This document shows positions 1 through 6,492 of a stretch of DNA of 22,080 bases, piece by piece. Location: assembly GCA_900754145.1 (NCBI GenBank), contig CAAEBW010000006.1, forward strand, positions 1-22,080, in the 5' to 3' direction. Numbering within the stretch: the first letter of the stretch is position 1; every line of letters begins with the position of its first letter. The notes below the pieces were generated by a model that did no database searches, was not told the origin of the DNA, and saw only the letters and a list, made by a program, of their open reading frames with translations. Source of the DNA: Clostridia bacterium (GTDB taxonomy: Bacteria; Bacillota; Clostridia; Oscillospirales; Acutalibacteraceae). The translations under genes were made by a program, and so were the position numbers.

Positions 1-514
1 TTGCGACATAGGCAACTGAACAGTTTGTGTTGGCAGATATGTACTTTTTAGCATTGTTTATGATTTCATCTTTTTTTGAGACCGGCTGGCTTTGCTTTAA
101 ATAAGGGATAATTTTTGCCAGAGCGCCGTAAAAAAGGCTTAGGGTTTCGCAACTTAAGGAATTGCCCTCGGTTGGGATTTTTAAAATCCGATTTTTAAGC
201 TCGCTGTCACAGTTTATAACCTGCAAATTAAAATTCAGCTTTTCATTTGCCTCAATATTTGAAAAGCCGTATGATAGAAATTCTATCTCATCATCGCCGT
301 ACCAATAGGACTGATAGGAAAGATTTATGGGAATAAAAAACACATCCCCCTCGTTTATTTTTACGGTGGTGTGCTTTGATACGATTTCAGCCCTTCCTTT
401 CAGCATATAGGCGATATAGTTCATGGGCGAGCCTTTTCGGTTATCGGTATAATGGTATTTTTCAAACCGTATTCTGCAAAAATAATAATCATTGGACGAA
501 AATACGCCGCTCAT
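1..514 (-). CDS. AraC-family transcriptional regulator, N-terminal part (cut by window edge)
   Basis: Reading leftward from an ATG at 514-512, an open frame of about 171 codons runs off the window with no stop. The start has a perfect AGGAGGA on the minus strand (521-527). Residues about 30-85 look like the cupin-type sensor domain of AraC/XylS regulators, with a glycine-rich turn and an EGDVFFIP motif typical of its beta barrel. The last visible residues, about 145-171 (helix followed by NTNCSVAYVA), match the beginning of the AraC helix-turn-helix domain, whose remainder lies outside. Such proteins usually sense a sugar-like ligand and control a neighbouring operon. It is divergent from the dehydrogenase operon starting at 635, separated by a 120-bp AT-rich region, so control of that operon is likely but inferred. 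The ligand is unknown. Confidence 0.85.
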   Translation of the reverse strand, partial: MSGVFSSNDYYFCRIRFEKYHYTDNRKGSPMNYIAYMLKGRAEIVSKHTTVKINEGDVFFIPINLSYQSYWYGDDEIEFLSYGFSNIEANEKLNFNLQVINCDSELKNRILKIPTEGNSLSCETLSLFYGALAKIIPYLKQSQPVSKKDEIINNAKKYISANTNCSVAYVA

Positions 515-551
515 TGCAATTCCTCCTTTAAACATTATAGAATCATACCCT

Positions 552-602
552 TTTATTATATTATATTGTATTGCTTTAAAAAGTCAATTCAAATATAATA
601 AA
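552..602. repeat. AT-rich 11-bp inverted repeat flanking the operon promoter
   Basis: TTTATTATATT at 552-562 is the exact reverse complement of AATATAATAAA at 592-602. The arm centres are 40 bp apart, close to four helical turns. The left arm lies just upstream of the -35 box and the right arm covers the -10 box. It could be an operator for the divergent AraC-type regulator. The DNA is very AT-rich, so chance is a real alternative. Confidence 0.4.
571..599 (+). promoter_or_regulatory. Sigma-A type promoter of the dehydrogenase operon
   Basis: TTGCTT (571-576) and a perfect TATAAT (594-599) are separated by 17 bp. Transcription would start near 606, leaving about a 30-nt leader with GGAGGG before the ATG at 635. 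Confidence 0.65.
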
Positions 603-634
603 GATAAAATATTATGTACGGAGGGTATAAAATT

Positions 635-1642
635 ATGGTTAAGCAAATTGTATTCACAAAGCCTTGTGTGGCAGAGCTCCTTGAAAAAGAGATTGAGGCT
701 CCTAAGGCAGGCGAGGTGCAGGTAAGACTTGCTGTTTCTACAATCAGCAGCGGAACGGAAAGGGCAAATCTGATAGGTGATCCTAATGTAAATACTAACA
801 GCGGGGGCGCTGTGGTATTCCCGAGAGTTTTAGGCTATAGCTCCTCAGGCGTGGTTGAGGCAGTGGGCGAAAATGTTTCCGATTTCAAGGTCGGCGACAG
901 GGTTGCAATGTCCTGGACTACCCATACTCAGGTTTTAAATGTCAATCGGGACTGTGTATATAAGCTGCCCGACAATGTATCCTTTAATGACGGCGCATTA
1001 TTACATATCAGTATTTTCCCCCTTGCGGCTATAAGAAAGTGCCGTCTTGAAATAGGTGAATCCGCAATAGTAATGGGTATGGGAGTATTAGGTCTTGTTG
1101 CGATACCGCTCTTAAAGGCGGCGGGCGCAGTACCCGTTATCGCGGTTGACCCCGTTCCCGAAAAGCGTGAAAAGGCGCTCTCGGTAGGTGCGGATTATGC
1201 GCTTGATCCGTTTGACCCTGATTTTGCAAAAAAAGCAAAGGAATTGACAAACGGCGGCGCAAAGGTAGGCATTGAGGTTACGGGCATAGGCGCAGGTCTT
1301 GACGGCATACTTGACTGTATGGCTCGTTTCGGCAGAGCCGCCCTCTTAGGCTGTACCAGAAATAAGGATTTCACGATCGACTATTACCGTAAGGTTCACG
1401 GTCCGGGAATCACTCTTGTGGGCGCCCATACTCAGGCAAGACCGCAGTATGAATCATCTGACGGTTGGTGGACTCAGAGAGATGATATAGCTACGACCCT
1501 TAAGCTTACCGAAATGGGCAGAATCAAGCTTTCGGATATGATTGATGAGATTCATTCACCCGTTGAAGCTCCCGAAGTTTATACCCGACTTGCCAATGAA
1601 AAATCCTTCCCGATGGTTCAGTTTGATTGGAGGAAGCTGTAA
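635..1642 (+). CDS. Zinc-site-less MDR (alcohol dehydrogenase-like) oxidoreductase
   Basis: This 335-residue protein belongs to the medium-chain dehydrogenase/reductase superfamily. It has an N-terminal GroES-like fold (about 25-110) and a Rossmann NAD(P)-binding domain with GMGVLG at 148-153, followed by an acidic residue at 172 (VDP) that favours NAD. The usual catalytic zinc ligands are absent: the CGTD position reads SSGTE (38-42), and the GHE position reads GYSSSG (67-72). Related zinc-free MDR proteins occur in sugar metabolism, some fused to Gfo/Idh domains, and a Gfo/Idh gene follows directly here. The ATG at 635 was chosen because GGAGGG lies just before it; an in-frame ATG at 614 lacks a ribosome site. 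The stop overlaps the next start by one base. The substrate is not known; a sugar or cyclitol alcohol is a guess. Confidence 0.85.
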   Translation: MVKQIVFTKPCVAELLEKEIEAPKAGEVQVRLAVSTISSGTERANLIGDPNVNTNSGGAVVFPRVLGYSSSGVVEAVGENVSDFKVGDRVAMSWTTHTQVLNVNRDCVYKLPDNVSFNDGALLHISIFPLAAIRKCRLEIGESAIVMGMGVLGLVAIPLLKAAGAVPVIAVDPVPEKREKALSVGADYALDPFDPDFAKKAKELTNGGAKVGIEVTGIGAGLDGILDCMARFGRAALLGCTRNKDFTIDYYRKVHGPGITLVGAHTQARPQYESSDGWWTQRDDIATTLKLTEMGRIKLSDMIDEIHSPVEAPEVYTRLANEKSFPMVQFDWRKL

Positions 1643-2676
1643 TGAAAAGAATAAAAATTGCACAGATAGGCGCAGGTCACGACCATGCTCCGGCGGCAAT
1701 TCAAACCCTAAAGCTTTTAGATAAAGCGGGTGTTTACGAGCTTGTGGGCTATTGCGCAGTACCCGAGGACAACGGCAATATTCCTGCAAATTCGTATGAA
1801 GGGAATAAGGATTCTTATAAAGATGTTAAACAGATGTCTTTAGAGGAAATTTTAAATTACAAGGGTCTTGACGCGGTTGTGATCGAGACCGAGGACAGGG
1901 CGCTCACAAAATACGCGCTTATGGCGGCTGAAAAGGGCTTACATATTCAAATGGATAAGCCCGGCGGTATTGACGGTGATGAATTTGATAAATTGATAGA
2001 CACTGTTAAGTCAAAAAACCTTGTTTTCCATACAGGATATATGTATCGGTACAATCCCGCTGTATTAAAGCTTAAAGAGGATATAGCAGAGGGTAAGCTC
2101 GGCGACATTATATCCGTAGAAGCACAGATGAATTGCATACACGGCATAGAAAAACGCAACTGGCTCGGGAATTACCCGGGCGGAATGCTTTACTATTTGG
2201 GATGTCATATGGTTGATTTGGTTTACTCAATTATGGGCGATCCCGAAGAGATAATACCCTTAAGCTGCTCATCGGGACTTGACGGAACTACCGCAGAGGA
2301 TTTCGGTATGGCGGTATTCAAGTACAAAAACGGCGTATCCTTTGCCAAAAGCACCGCTGTGGAGATAGGCGGCTTTGAACGCAGACAGCTTGTGGTTGTA
2401 GGCACAAAGGGTACGGTTGAGCTTTGCCCGTTTGAATGGTTATCTAACGGGCGAAATGATGTGTTTTCACCTCAGATTACCGAAGTGAGAGAGGCTTTCT
2501 CGGGTAATTGGCACCAAAAAGGAGAGCGTCACTTTTCCCCCGAACACGGCAGATATGACGGTATGTTCCGTGCCTTTGCCGATTATATAAACGGCGTAAA
2601 GACAAATCCTTACACCTATGAATACGAAAGAAAATTACATAAAATATTATTGAAAGCGTGCGGAGAACAAAGATGA
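1642..2676 (+). CDS. Gfo/Idh/MocA family NAD(P)-dependent oxidoreductase
   Basis: A 344-residue protein with the family's two-domain plan. The N-terminal Rossmann domain begins with IAQIGAGHDHA (6-16). The family EKP motif appears as MDKPGG (104-109, K106 being the conserved lysine), and GYMYRYNP (132-139) follows. The C-terminal substrate domain carries GGMLYYLGCHMVDL (180-193), whose H189 and D192 match the usual catalytic histidine and aspartate. Members oxidise or reduce hydroxyls on sugars, inositols and related compounds. The start at 1642 shares its A with the previous stop and is preceded by GGAGGAAG. The stop overlaps the next gene (ATGA), so translation is probably coupled. The substrate cannot be read from sequence. 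Confidence 0.9.
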   Translation: MKRIKIAQIGAGHDHAPAAIQTLKLLDKAGVYELVGYCAVPEDNGNIPANSYEGNKDSYKDVKQMSLEEILNYKGLDAVVIETEDRALTKYALMAAEKGLHIQMDKPGGIDGDEFDKLIDTVKSKNLVFHTGYMYRYNPAVLKLKEDIAEGKLGDIISVEAQMNCIHGIEKRNWLGNYPGGMLYYLGCHMVDLVYSIMGDPEEIIPLSCSSGLDGTTAEDFGMAVFKYKNGVSFAKSTAVEIGGFERRQLVVVGTKGTVELCPFEWLSNGRNDVFSPQITEVREAFSGNWHQKGERHFSPEHGRYDGMFRAFADYINGVKTNPYTYEYERKLHKILLKACGEQR

Positions 2677-3656
2677 AAGCAATATTAGTAAATGACGACA
2701 GGTCTTTAAGATGGGACAATGTGCCCGACCCCGTTTTAGGCAATGACGACTGCTTAATAAAAATTGAAGCGGCGGCGCTGAATAGAGCGGACTTAATGCA
2801 GAGAGAGGGAGATTATCCTCCTCCTGCCGGCTGTCCCGAATGGATGGGACTTGAAATAGCGGGCACTATAGTTGAAATAGCTGACGGCGCAAAGGAAAAA
2901 TCCAACTGGAAGGTTGGGGATAAGGTCTGCGCCTTGCTTGGCGGCGGCGGATATGCCCAGTACGCCAATGTTAAGTACGATATGCTTATGCCCGTGCCGA
3001 AAAACTGCTCTATGGTTGAAGCGGCGGCAATTCCCGAGGCCTTTGCGACAGCATACTTAAATCTCTTTATCGAGGGCGGAATCAAGGCGGGCAATACATT
3101 ACTTATGAACGCGGGTGCAAGCGGTCTTGCAAGCGTTATTATTCCTATGGCAAAGGCATTCGGTGTTAGAGTTATCACCACGGTTTTAACCGATGAAATC
3201 GCCGAGAATATAAAGCATTTAAACGCCGACAGAGTGGTTGTAACTACTAAAGAAGACATTGCGGAAGTGCTTAAAGAAGAATTAGAAAACGGTCACGGTG
3301 TTGATGTTGCGATCGACTGCTTAGGCGGCGAGATAATGGGCAAATGCATTCATTATTTAACCCACGGCGCGCGCTGGATTATGATAGCAGCTTTAGCGGG
3401 ACAGAAAACCGAAATCGATCTTAAAAATATTTATGTAAGAAATGTACGTATTATCGGCAGTACACTCCGTTCAAGAACTCCCGAAACAAAGGCGCAGATA
3501 CTTGCAAGTCTTGTCCGCGATGTATGGCCGAAAGTGGAAAGCGGCGAGGTTAAACCTACAATCTACAAGGTTCTGCCCATAACCGAGGCAGAGGCGGCAC
3601 AGGATATTCTCTATCGCGGTGAGAATGTCGGAAAGGTTGTATTGACGGTAGAATGA
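2673..3656 (+). CDS. NAD(P)H:quinone oxidoreductase-like MDR protein
   Basis: This 327-residue zinc-free MDR protein resembles the quinone oxidoreductase (QOR/PIG3) branch. It has ALNRADLMQREG (35-46), PEWMGLEIAG (55-64) and the nucleotide-binding motif NAGASGLAS (146-154). Family members reduce quinones or alpha,beta-unsaturated carbonyls with NADPH. In this operon it may reduce or detoxify an enone made by the upstream dehydrogenases, which is inference. The start at 2673 overlaps the previous stop by four bases and follows a CGGAGA ribosome site. The gene ends in an ATGA overlap with the next one. It appears full length. Confidence 0.87.
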   Translation: MKAILVNDDRSLRWDNVPDPVLGNDDCLIKIEAAALNRADLMQREGDYPPPAGCPEWMGLEIAGTIVEIADGAKEKSNWKVGDKVCALLGGGGYAQYANVKYDMLMPVPKNCSMVEAAAIPEAFATAYLNLFIEGGIKAGNTLLMNAGASGLASVIIPMAKAFGVRVITTVLTDEIAENIKHLNADRVVVTTKEDIAEVLKEELENGHGVDVAIDCLGGEIMGKCIHYLTHGARWIMIAALAGQKTEIDLKNIYVRNVRIIGSTLRSRTPETKAQILASLVRDVWPKVESGEVKPTIYKVLPITEAEAAQDILYRGENVGKVVLTVE

Positions 3657-4279
3657 TTGAGATTATTCCTATAAATTACGGAAAATCGGTTTTACCTGAA
3701 AGTATGATATTTGAAAATGGGGCGGAAAACAAATTCCGCCCTATCATATTCAGAATATATCTGCTCAAAACCGAAAACCGCCTTATATTGGTTGATGCGG
3801 GCTGTGAAACAATGCCCGGATTTGTTATGACCGATTTTATCGGTACTGTAAAAGCGCTCCGAAATATCGGTGTAAAAGCGGAAGAAATAACCGACTTAAT
3901 TATTACCCACGCCCATCACGACCATATTGAATGTGCTAAATACTTTAAAAACGCCGTTATTTATATCCAAAAGGACGAATACGAGGCGGGAAAAGGCTAT
4001 TTGAGCGAGAACTTAGATATCCGCACCTTTGAGAAGGAAATGCAGATATGTGACGGAATAAAAGCCGTTAAAATCGGCGGTCATTCCAAGGGGTCGTCCA
4101 TTGTTGAAATTACAGATTCAGACAATAAGTATATAATCGCAGGCGACGAGTGCTATACGAGGGATTGCCTTACAAAGCAGATCCCCACAGGCATTTCATA
4201 CAATCCCGAAAAAAGCCGGGCTTTTATTCAAAAATACAGCAGGGGAGAATACACGGTTTTACTTTGTCACGACGAATAA
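3653..4279 (+). CDS. Metallo-beta-lactamase-fold hydrolase
   Basis: A 208-residue single-domain protein. The signature THAHHDHIE places H86, H88, D90 and H91 as metal ligands. H144 (GGHSKGS), D165 (AGDEC) and H206 (LCHDE, at the very C-terminus) complete a full binuclear site. The small size and motif spacing are closest to the lactonase-like MBL proteins that open lactones or hydrolyse esters. Linked to sugar dehydrogenases, opening a sugar lactone is a reasonable guess, not shown. The ATG at 3653 overlaps the previous stop as ATGA, making this the last of four coupled genes. No hairpin with a T-run is visible right after it. Confidence 0.85.
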   Translation: MIEIIPINYGKSVLPESMIFENGAENKFRPIIFRIYLLKTENRLILVDAGCETMPGFVMTDFIGTVKALRNIGVKAEEITDLIITHAHHDHIECAKYFKNAVIYIQKDEYEAGKGYLSENLDIRTFEKEMQICDGIKAVKIGGHSKGSSIVEITDSDNKYIIAGDECYTRDCLTKQIPTGISYNPEKSRAFIQKYSRGEYTVLLCHDE

Positions 4280-4299
4280 TTATCTTACCTGAAAAGCAG

Positions 4300-4328
4300 T
4301 AGAAAAATATAAAATAGTATGCTATAAT
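4300..4328 (+). promoter_or_regulatory. Possible promoter of the ybaK-like remnant
   Basis: A perfect TATAAT lies at 4323-4328. The hexamer 17 bp upstream (TAGAAA, 4300-4305) is a poor -35. The site is about 30 bp before an AGGAGG, so it may be the original promoter of the decayed gene. Confidence 0.4.
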
Positions 4329-4369
4329 TCATTATAATTATAATGAATCGAAATTTCAGGAGGATAAAT

Positions 4370-4576
4370 ATTTCGATTGAAAAAGTAAAAGAGTATTTTA
4401 AATCGGTTGGGATAAACAGCCGAATAAAGGAATTTGATGAATCGCTCAAGCGATTTGAAACGGTCTTTCCTGCCTGCGGCAGCTCCAACAGCGAAATCGA
4501 GCTTACGATAGCCGAGCTTGAAAGGTATTCGGGATTTATTGCCTGGGTAGACGTTTGCAAGCCTAAAAACTCATAA
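4370..4576 (+). pseudogene. Remnant of a YbaK/EbsC-type aminoacyl-tRNA deacylase with internal deletion
   Basis: The frame joins two recognisable ends of a clostridial YbaK/EbsC-type protein, normally about 155-160 residues. The start, SIEKVKEYFKSVGI followed by RIKEFD, is the typical N-terminus. The continuation DESLKRFETVFPACGSSNS then IELTIAELERYSG and WVDVCK is the typical C-terminus. About 100 residues that form most of the deacylase pocket, including its conserved lysine region, are absent; the join lies near 4433-4441. The reading frame is kept. A perfect AGGAGG (4358-4363) sits six bases before codon 4370, where an ATG is expected but ATT is found. An in-frame ATG at 4343 lies upstream of that ribosome site. 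The full-length family hydrolyses mischarged tRNAs; this product should be inactive. Family assignment rests on remembered motifs; decay is inferred. Confidence 0.75.
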
Positions 4577-4624
4577 AATTTGCGCTTTTTACCTATTGCT
4601 CCGTTAGATAAAAATAAATTTGCG

Positions 4625-4666
4625 GTGCTGTCTGATGTCCTGTGTGACGGGGCGGCACTTTTGATT
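4625..4666 (+). terminator. Probable intrinsic terminator after the ybaK remnant
   Basis: GTGCTGTC (4625-4632) pairs with GGCGGCAC (4651-4658), eight pairs including two G-U, and is followed by TTTTGATTT. The loop is long (18 nt), which lowers confidence. Confidence 0.5.
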
Positions 4667-4692
4667 TCATAAAAAAAGTAATTATTCGCGGG

Positions 4693-4721
4693 TTGTTTGT
4701 TCTGAGTATTTGTGCTATAAT
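4693..4721 (+). promoter_or_regulatory. Promoter of the Mrp-family gene
   Basis: TTGTTT (4693-4698), a 17-bp spacer and a perfect TATAAT (4716-4721) with a TG extension (TGC before the -10). It lies about 30 bp before the start codon. Confidence 0.75.
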
Positions 4722-4751
4722 GGAAAAAACAGCAAAAAGGAGACTTGCAAA

Positions 4752-5597
4752 ATGTCCGAAAACAAAAGCAGCGGTTGCACAGGCGACTGCTCTTCCTGCG
4801 GGGAGAGCTGTTCCTCGCGCGAGCCCGAAAGCCTTATCGAGCCTACGGGAGAATATAACAGCATAAAGCACGTAATCGGAGTTGTAAGCGGAAAGGGCGG
4901 CGTCGGCAAATCGATGACTACCTCAATGCTCGCGGTACTTCTCAGAAGAAAGGGCTACAGCGTAGGTATTCTCGACGCTGATATTACAGGCCCGTCAATC
5001 CCCAAAACCTTCGGGGTAAATTCCCGTGCTATGCAGAACCAAATAGGCATACTTCCCGCCGAGACGGGAACGGGGATAAAAATCATTTCAATCAATATGA
5101 TGCTTGAGGAAAAGGATTCCCCCGTGCTTTGGCGCGGTCCCGTTATCGCGGGTGCGGTAAAGCAGTTTTGGACCGATGTTGTATGGGGCGACCTTGATTA
5201 TCTGCTTATCGACTGCCCGCCCGGAACGGGAGATGTACCCCTGACCGTTTTTCAGACAATTCCGCTTGACGGTGTCGTAATCGTGACCTCGCCGCAGGAT
5301 TTGGTTTCGCTTATCGTTAAAAAGGCATATAATATGGCGAAAATGATGAACATTCCCGTACTCGGAATAATCGAGAATATGAGCTATGTGCTTTGCCCCG
5401 ACTGCGGAAAGAAAATCGAGCTTTTCGGCTCGGGGAGCGAGAGCGTAGCCGAGGAAATCGGCGTGCCGCTGCTCGGTAAGATGCCGATTGACCCCTCGCT
5501 TTCCACGATGGTGGATAACGGCGAATTTGAGCGCTTCAGCTGTGATTACCTTGAAGGTGCAGCCAATGAAATAGCAGAAAAATTCAAGGGGCTGTAA
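4752..5597 (+). CDS. mrp: Mrp/NBP35 family iron-sulfur cluster carrier ATPase
   Basis: A 281-residue P-loop ATPase of the Mrp/ApbC/NBP35 group, cytosolic proteins that hold and transfer Fe-S clusters. The deviant Walker A SGKGGVGKS is at 46-54, DADITGPSIP at 75-84 and the Walker B region IDCPPGTGD at 153-161. CPDC at 215-218 is the pair that binds a bridging cluster between two subunits. The N-terminal tail carries four cysteines (9, 13, 16, 20), an NBP35-like feature that could bind a second cluster. The ATG at 4752 follows AAAGGAG; an upstream in-frame ATG at 4710 overlaps the -10 box and is rejected. The gene stands alone with its own promoter and terminator. Confidence 0.92.
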   Translation: MSENKSSGCTGDCSSCGESCSSREPESLIEPTGEYNSIKHVIGVVSGKGGVGKSMTTSMLAVLLRRKGYSVGILDADITGPSIPKTFGVNSRAMQNQIGILPAETGTGIKIISINMMLEEKDSPVLWRGPVIAGAVKQFWTDVVWGDLDYLLIDCPPGTGDVPLTVFQTIPLDGVVIVTSPQDLVSLIVKKAYNMAKMMNIPVLGIIENMSYVLCPDCGKKIELFGSGSESVAEEIGVPLLGKMPIDPSLSTMVDNGEFERFSCDYLEGAANEIAEKFKGL

Positions 5598-5643
5598 AAA
5601 AAGCAGCTTCAAAGGCGGATTAATTAAGCAAGAAAAAATCAAC

Positions 5644-5692
5644 AAGCTCGGCAAAAGCACAAAAATAAAGCTTTTGCAGAGCTTTATTTTTT
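5644..5692 (+). terminator. Intrinsic terminator after the Mrp gene
   Basis: AAGCTC-G-GCAAAAGC (5644-5658) pairs with GCTTTTGC-A-GAGCTT (5670-5684) with a single mismatch, followed by TATTTTTT. A second, exclusive stem is possible (5661-5672 with 5680-5691, 12 perfect pairs). It isolates the Mrp transcript from the S10 cluster. Confidence 0.85.
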
Positions 5693-5756
5693 ACGGTGAT
5701 AAAGGCGAAAACCGTCTGCCCGTACCGTTACGCTCAATATATAATCGGAAAACCGG

Positions 5757-5798
5757 AAAAAATATTAAAAAATGCGAAAAAAATATTAAAAAATGCGA
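5757..5798. repeat. 21-bp A-tract tandem repeat upstream of the S10 promoter
   Basis: Two consecutive copies of a 21-bp unit (AAAAAATATTAAAAAATGCGA) end about 8 bp before the -35 box. The period is two helical turns, so the A-tracts face the same side of the helix. This suggests an UP-like element that raises promoter strength. Confidence 0.75.
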
Positions 5799-5806
5799 AA
5801 AAAAGC

Positions 5807-5835
5807 TTGATTTTTTTATCGCGCTGTGTTATTAT
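5807..5835 (+). promoter_or_regulatory. Main promoter of the S10-spc-alpha cluster
   Basis: TTGATT (5807-5812), a 17-bp spacer and TATTAT (5830-5835) with an extended TG (TGT before the -10). It is preceded by A-tract repeats, as expected for a strong ribosomal protein promoter. The start would be near 5842, giving a leader of about 270 nt. Confidence 0.7.
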
Positions 5836-5841
5836 ACCAAG

Positions 5842-6114
5842 GTACGCTGTGTAAGTGCGGCGTGATACATGCGATGATGCGGGAGGTGGCCGACCCCGAG
5901 TCGGGAAATTTCCGCGGAGTATGTCCGATTTTAAACCGGGCGAAAAAGATGGAGTACATAAAAGATCTTGCGGCTTTTGTGTACAGCGGCGGAGCGATCC
6001 GCTGTCCGGAATTGTCTGTAACCCCAGCAATGCCGGTTTTATAATGTGCCGTGAAGAAAAACACGGCAGGTTGTAAGTTTTGCCCGCCAACTATTTAAGG
6101 AGGCGAATTTCACA
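5842..6114 (+). promoter_or_regulatory. Long structured untranslated leader of rpsJ
   Basis: No convincing gene lies in the 517 bp between the Mrp stop and rpsJ. Predicted pairings in this part are a two-tier stem (5879-5884 with 5910-5915, enclosing 5890-5894 with 5900-5904); 5954-5964 with 5974-5984 (11 pairs, one G-U); 5983-5989 with 5999-6005 (partly competing with it); a long-range 7-bp closing stem 5933-5939 with 6033-6039; and 6047-6053 with 6062-6068. A perfect AAGGAGG at 6097-6103 serves rpsJ. Many bacteria autoregulate ribosomal operons through such leaders; the binding protein here is unknown. Confidence 0.6.
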
Positions 6115-6426
6115 ATGGCAGTGAAAGAAAAAATCCGTATTCGTATCAAAGGTTACGACCACGCGCTTGTAGACCAGTCCGCTGAGAAGATAGTGGAAAC
6201 CGCTAAACGTACAGGTGCAAGGGTTTCGGGACCCGTACCGCTCCCGACCGAGAAGGAAGTCGTTACCATTCTCCGCGCTGTTCATAAGTATAAGGACAGC
6301 CGCGAGCAGTTTGAGACGAGAACGCACAAAAGGCTCATTGACATTATCAGACCGTCCAACAAGACTGTTGAGGCTCTGACAAATCTTGAGCTCCCCGCCG
6401 GTGTAGAAATTGAAATCAAACTCTAA
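6115..6426 (+). CDS. rpsJ: 30S ribosomal protein S10
   Basis: 103 residues, the normal length. The [22 protein letters not shown] opening (cut here to its key residues IRIKGYDH) and the RTHKRLIDI segment are diagnostic of S10, a head protein of the small subunit that also takes part in transcription antitermination as NusE. It is the first gene of the supercluster. AAGGAGG lies 11 nt before the ATG, a slightly long spacing. The 66-nt gap to rplC holds a GNRA-capped hairpin. Confidence 0.98.
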   Translation: MAVKEKIRIRIKGYDHALVDQSAEKIVETAKRTGARVSGPVPLPTEKEVVTILRAVHKYKDSREQFETRTHKRLIDIIRPSNKTVEALTNLELPAGVEIEIKL

Positions 6427-6452
6427 TTGAGTTCAATTCACGGTGTGGTCAA

Positions 6453-6468
6453 GTTGGTGAAAGCCAAC
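6453..6468 (+). other. GAAA-tetraloop hairpin between rpsJ and rplC
   Basis: GTTGGT (6453-6458) pairs with GCCAAC (6463-6468), with one T-G wobble closing a GAAA loop. It lies just upstream of the rplC ribosome site. There is no T-run, so it is not a terminator. It may affect processing or rplC translation. Confidence 0.45.
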
Positions 6469-6492
6469 CAATAACCAAAGGAGGAAAAAACA

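Noticed and set aside
534..539. Minus-strand TATAAT as promoter for the AraC-type gene
   Set aside because: No -35 at suitable spacing, and the transcript would begin inside the ribosome binding site.
492..725. 77-codon plus-strand frame across the divergent promoter region
   Set aside because: It overlaps the AraC-type start and the MDR gene in another frame and has no ribosome site.
2813..3259. 148-codon minus-strand frame
   Set aside because: Antisense shadow of the quinone-oxidoreductase-like gene, whose domains are clear on the plus strand.
4593..4871. 92-codon minus-strand frame before the Mrp gene
   Set aside because: It overlaps a terminator, a promoter and the N-terminus of the Mrp gene, and shows no motif.
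5855..6076. 73-codon open frame in the rpsJ leader
   Set aside because: No ribosome site, no recognisable motif, and the overlapping stems explain its composition better than coding.
5734..6090. 118-codon minus-strand frame opposite the S10 promoter and leader
   Set aside because: It crosses the promoter and A-tract repeats, is low complexity at its end, and resembles no family.
6081..6105. Ribosome-site sequestering stem before rpsJ (CGCC with GGCG)
   Set aside because: Only four pairs, too weak to support without comparative evidence.
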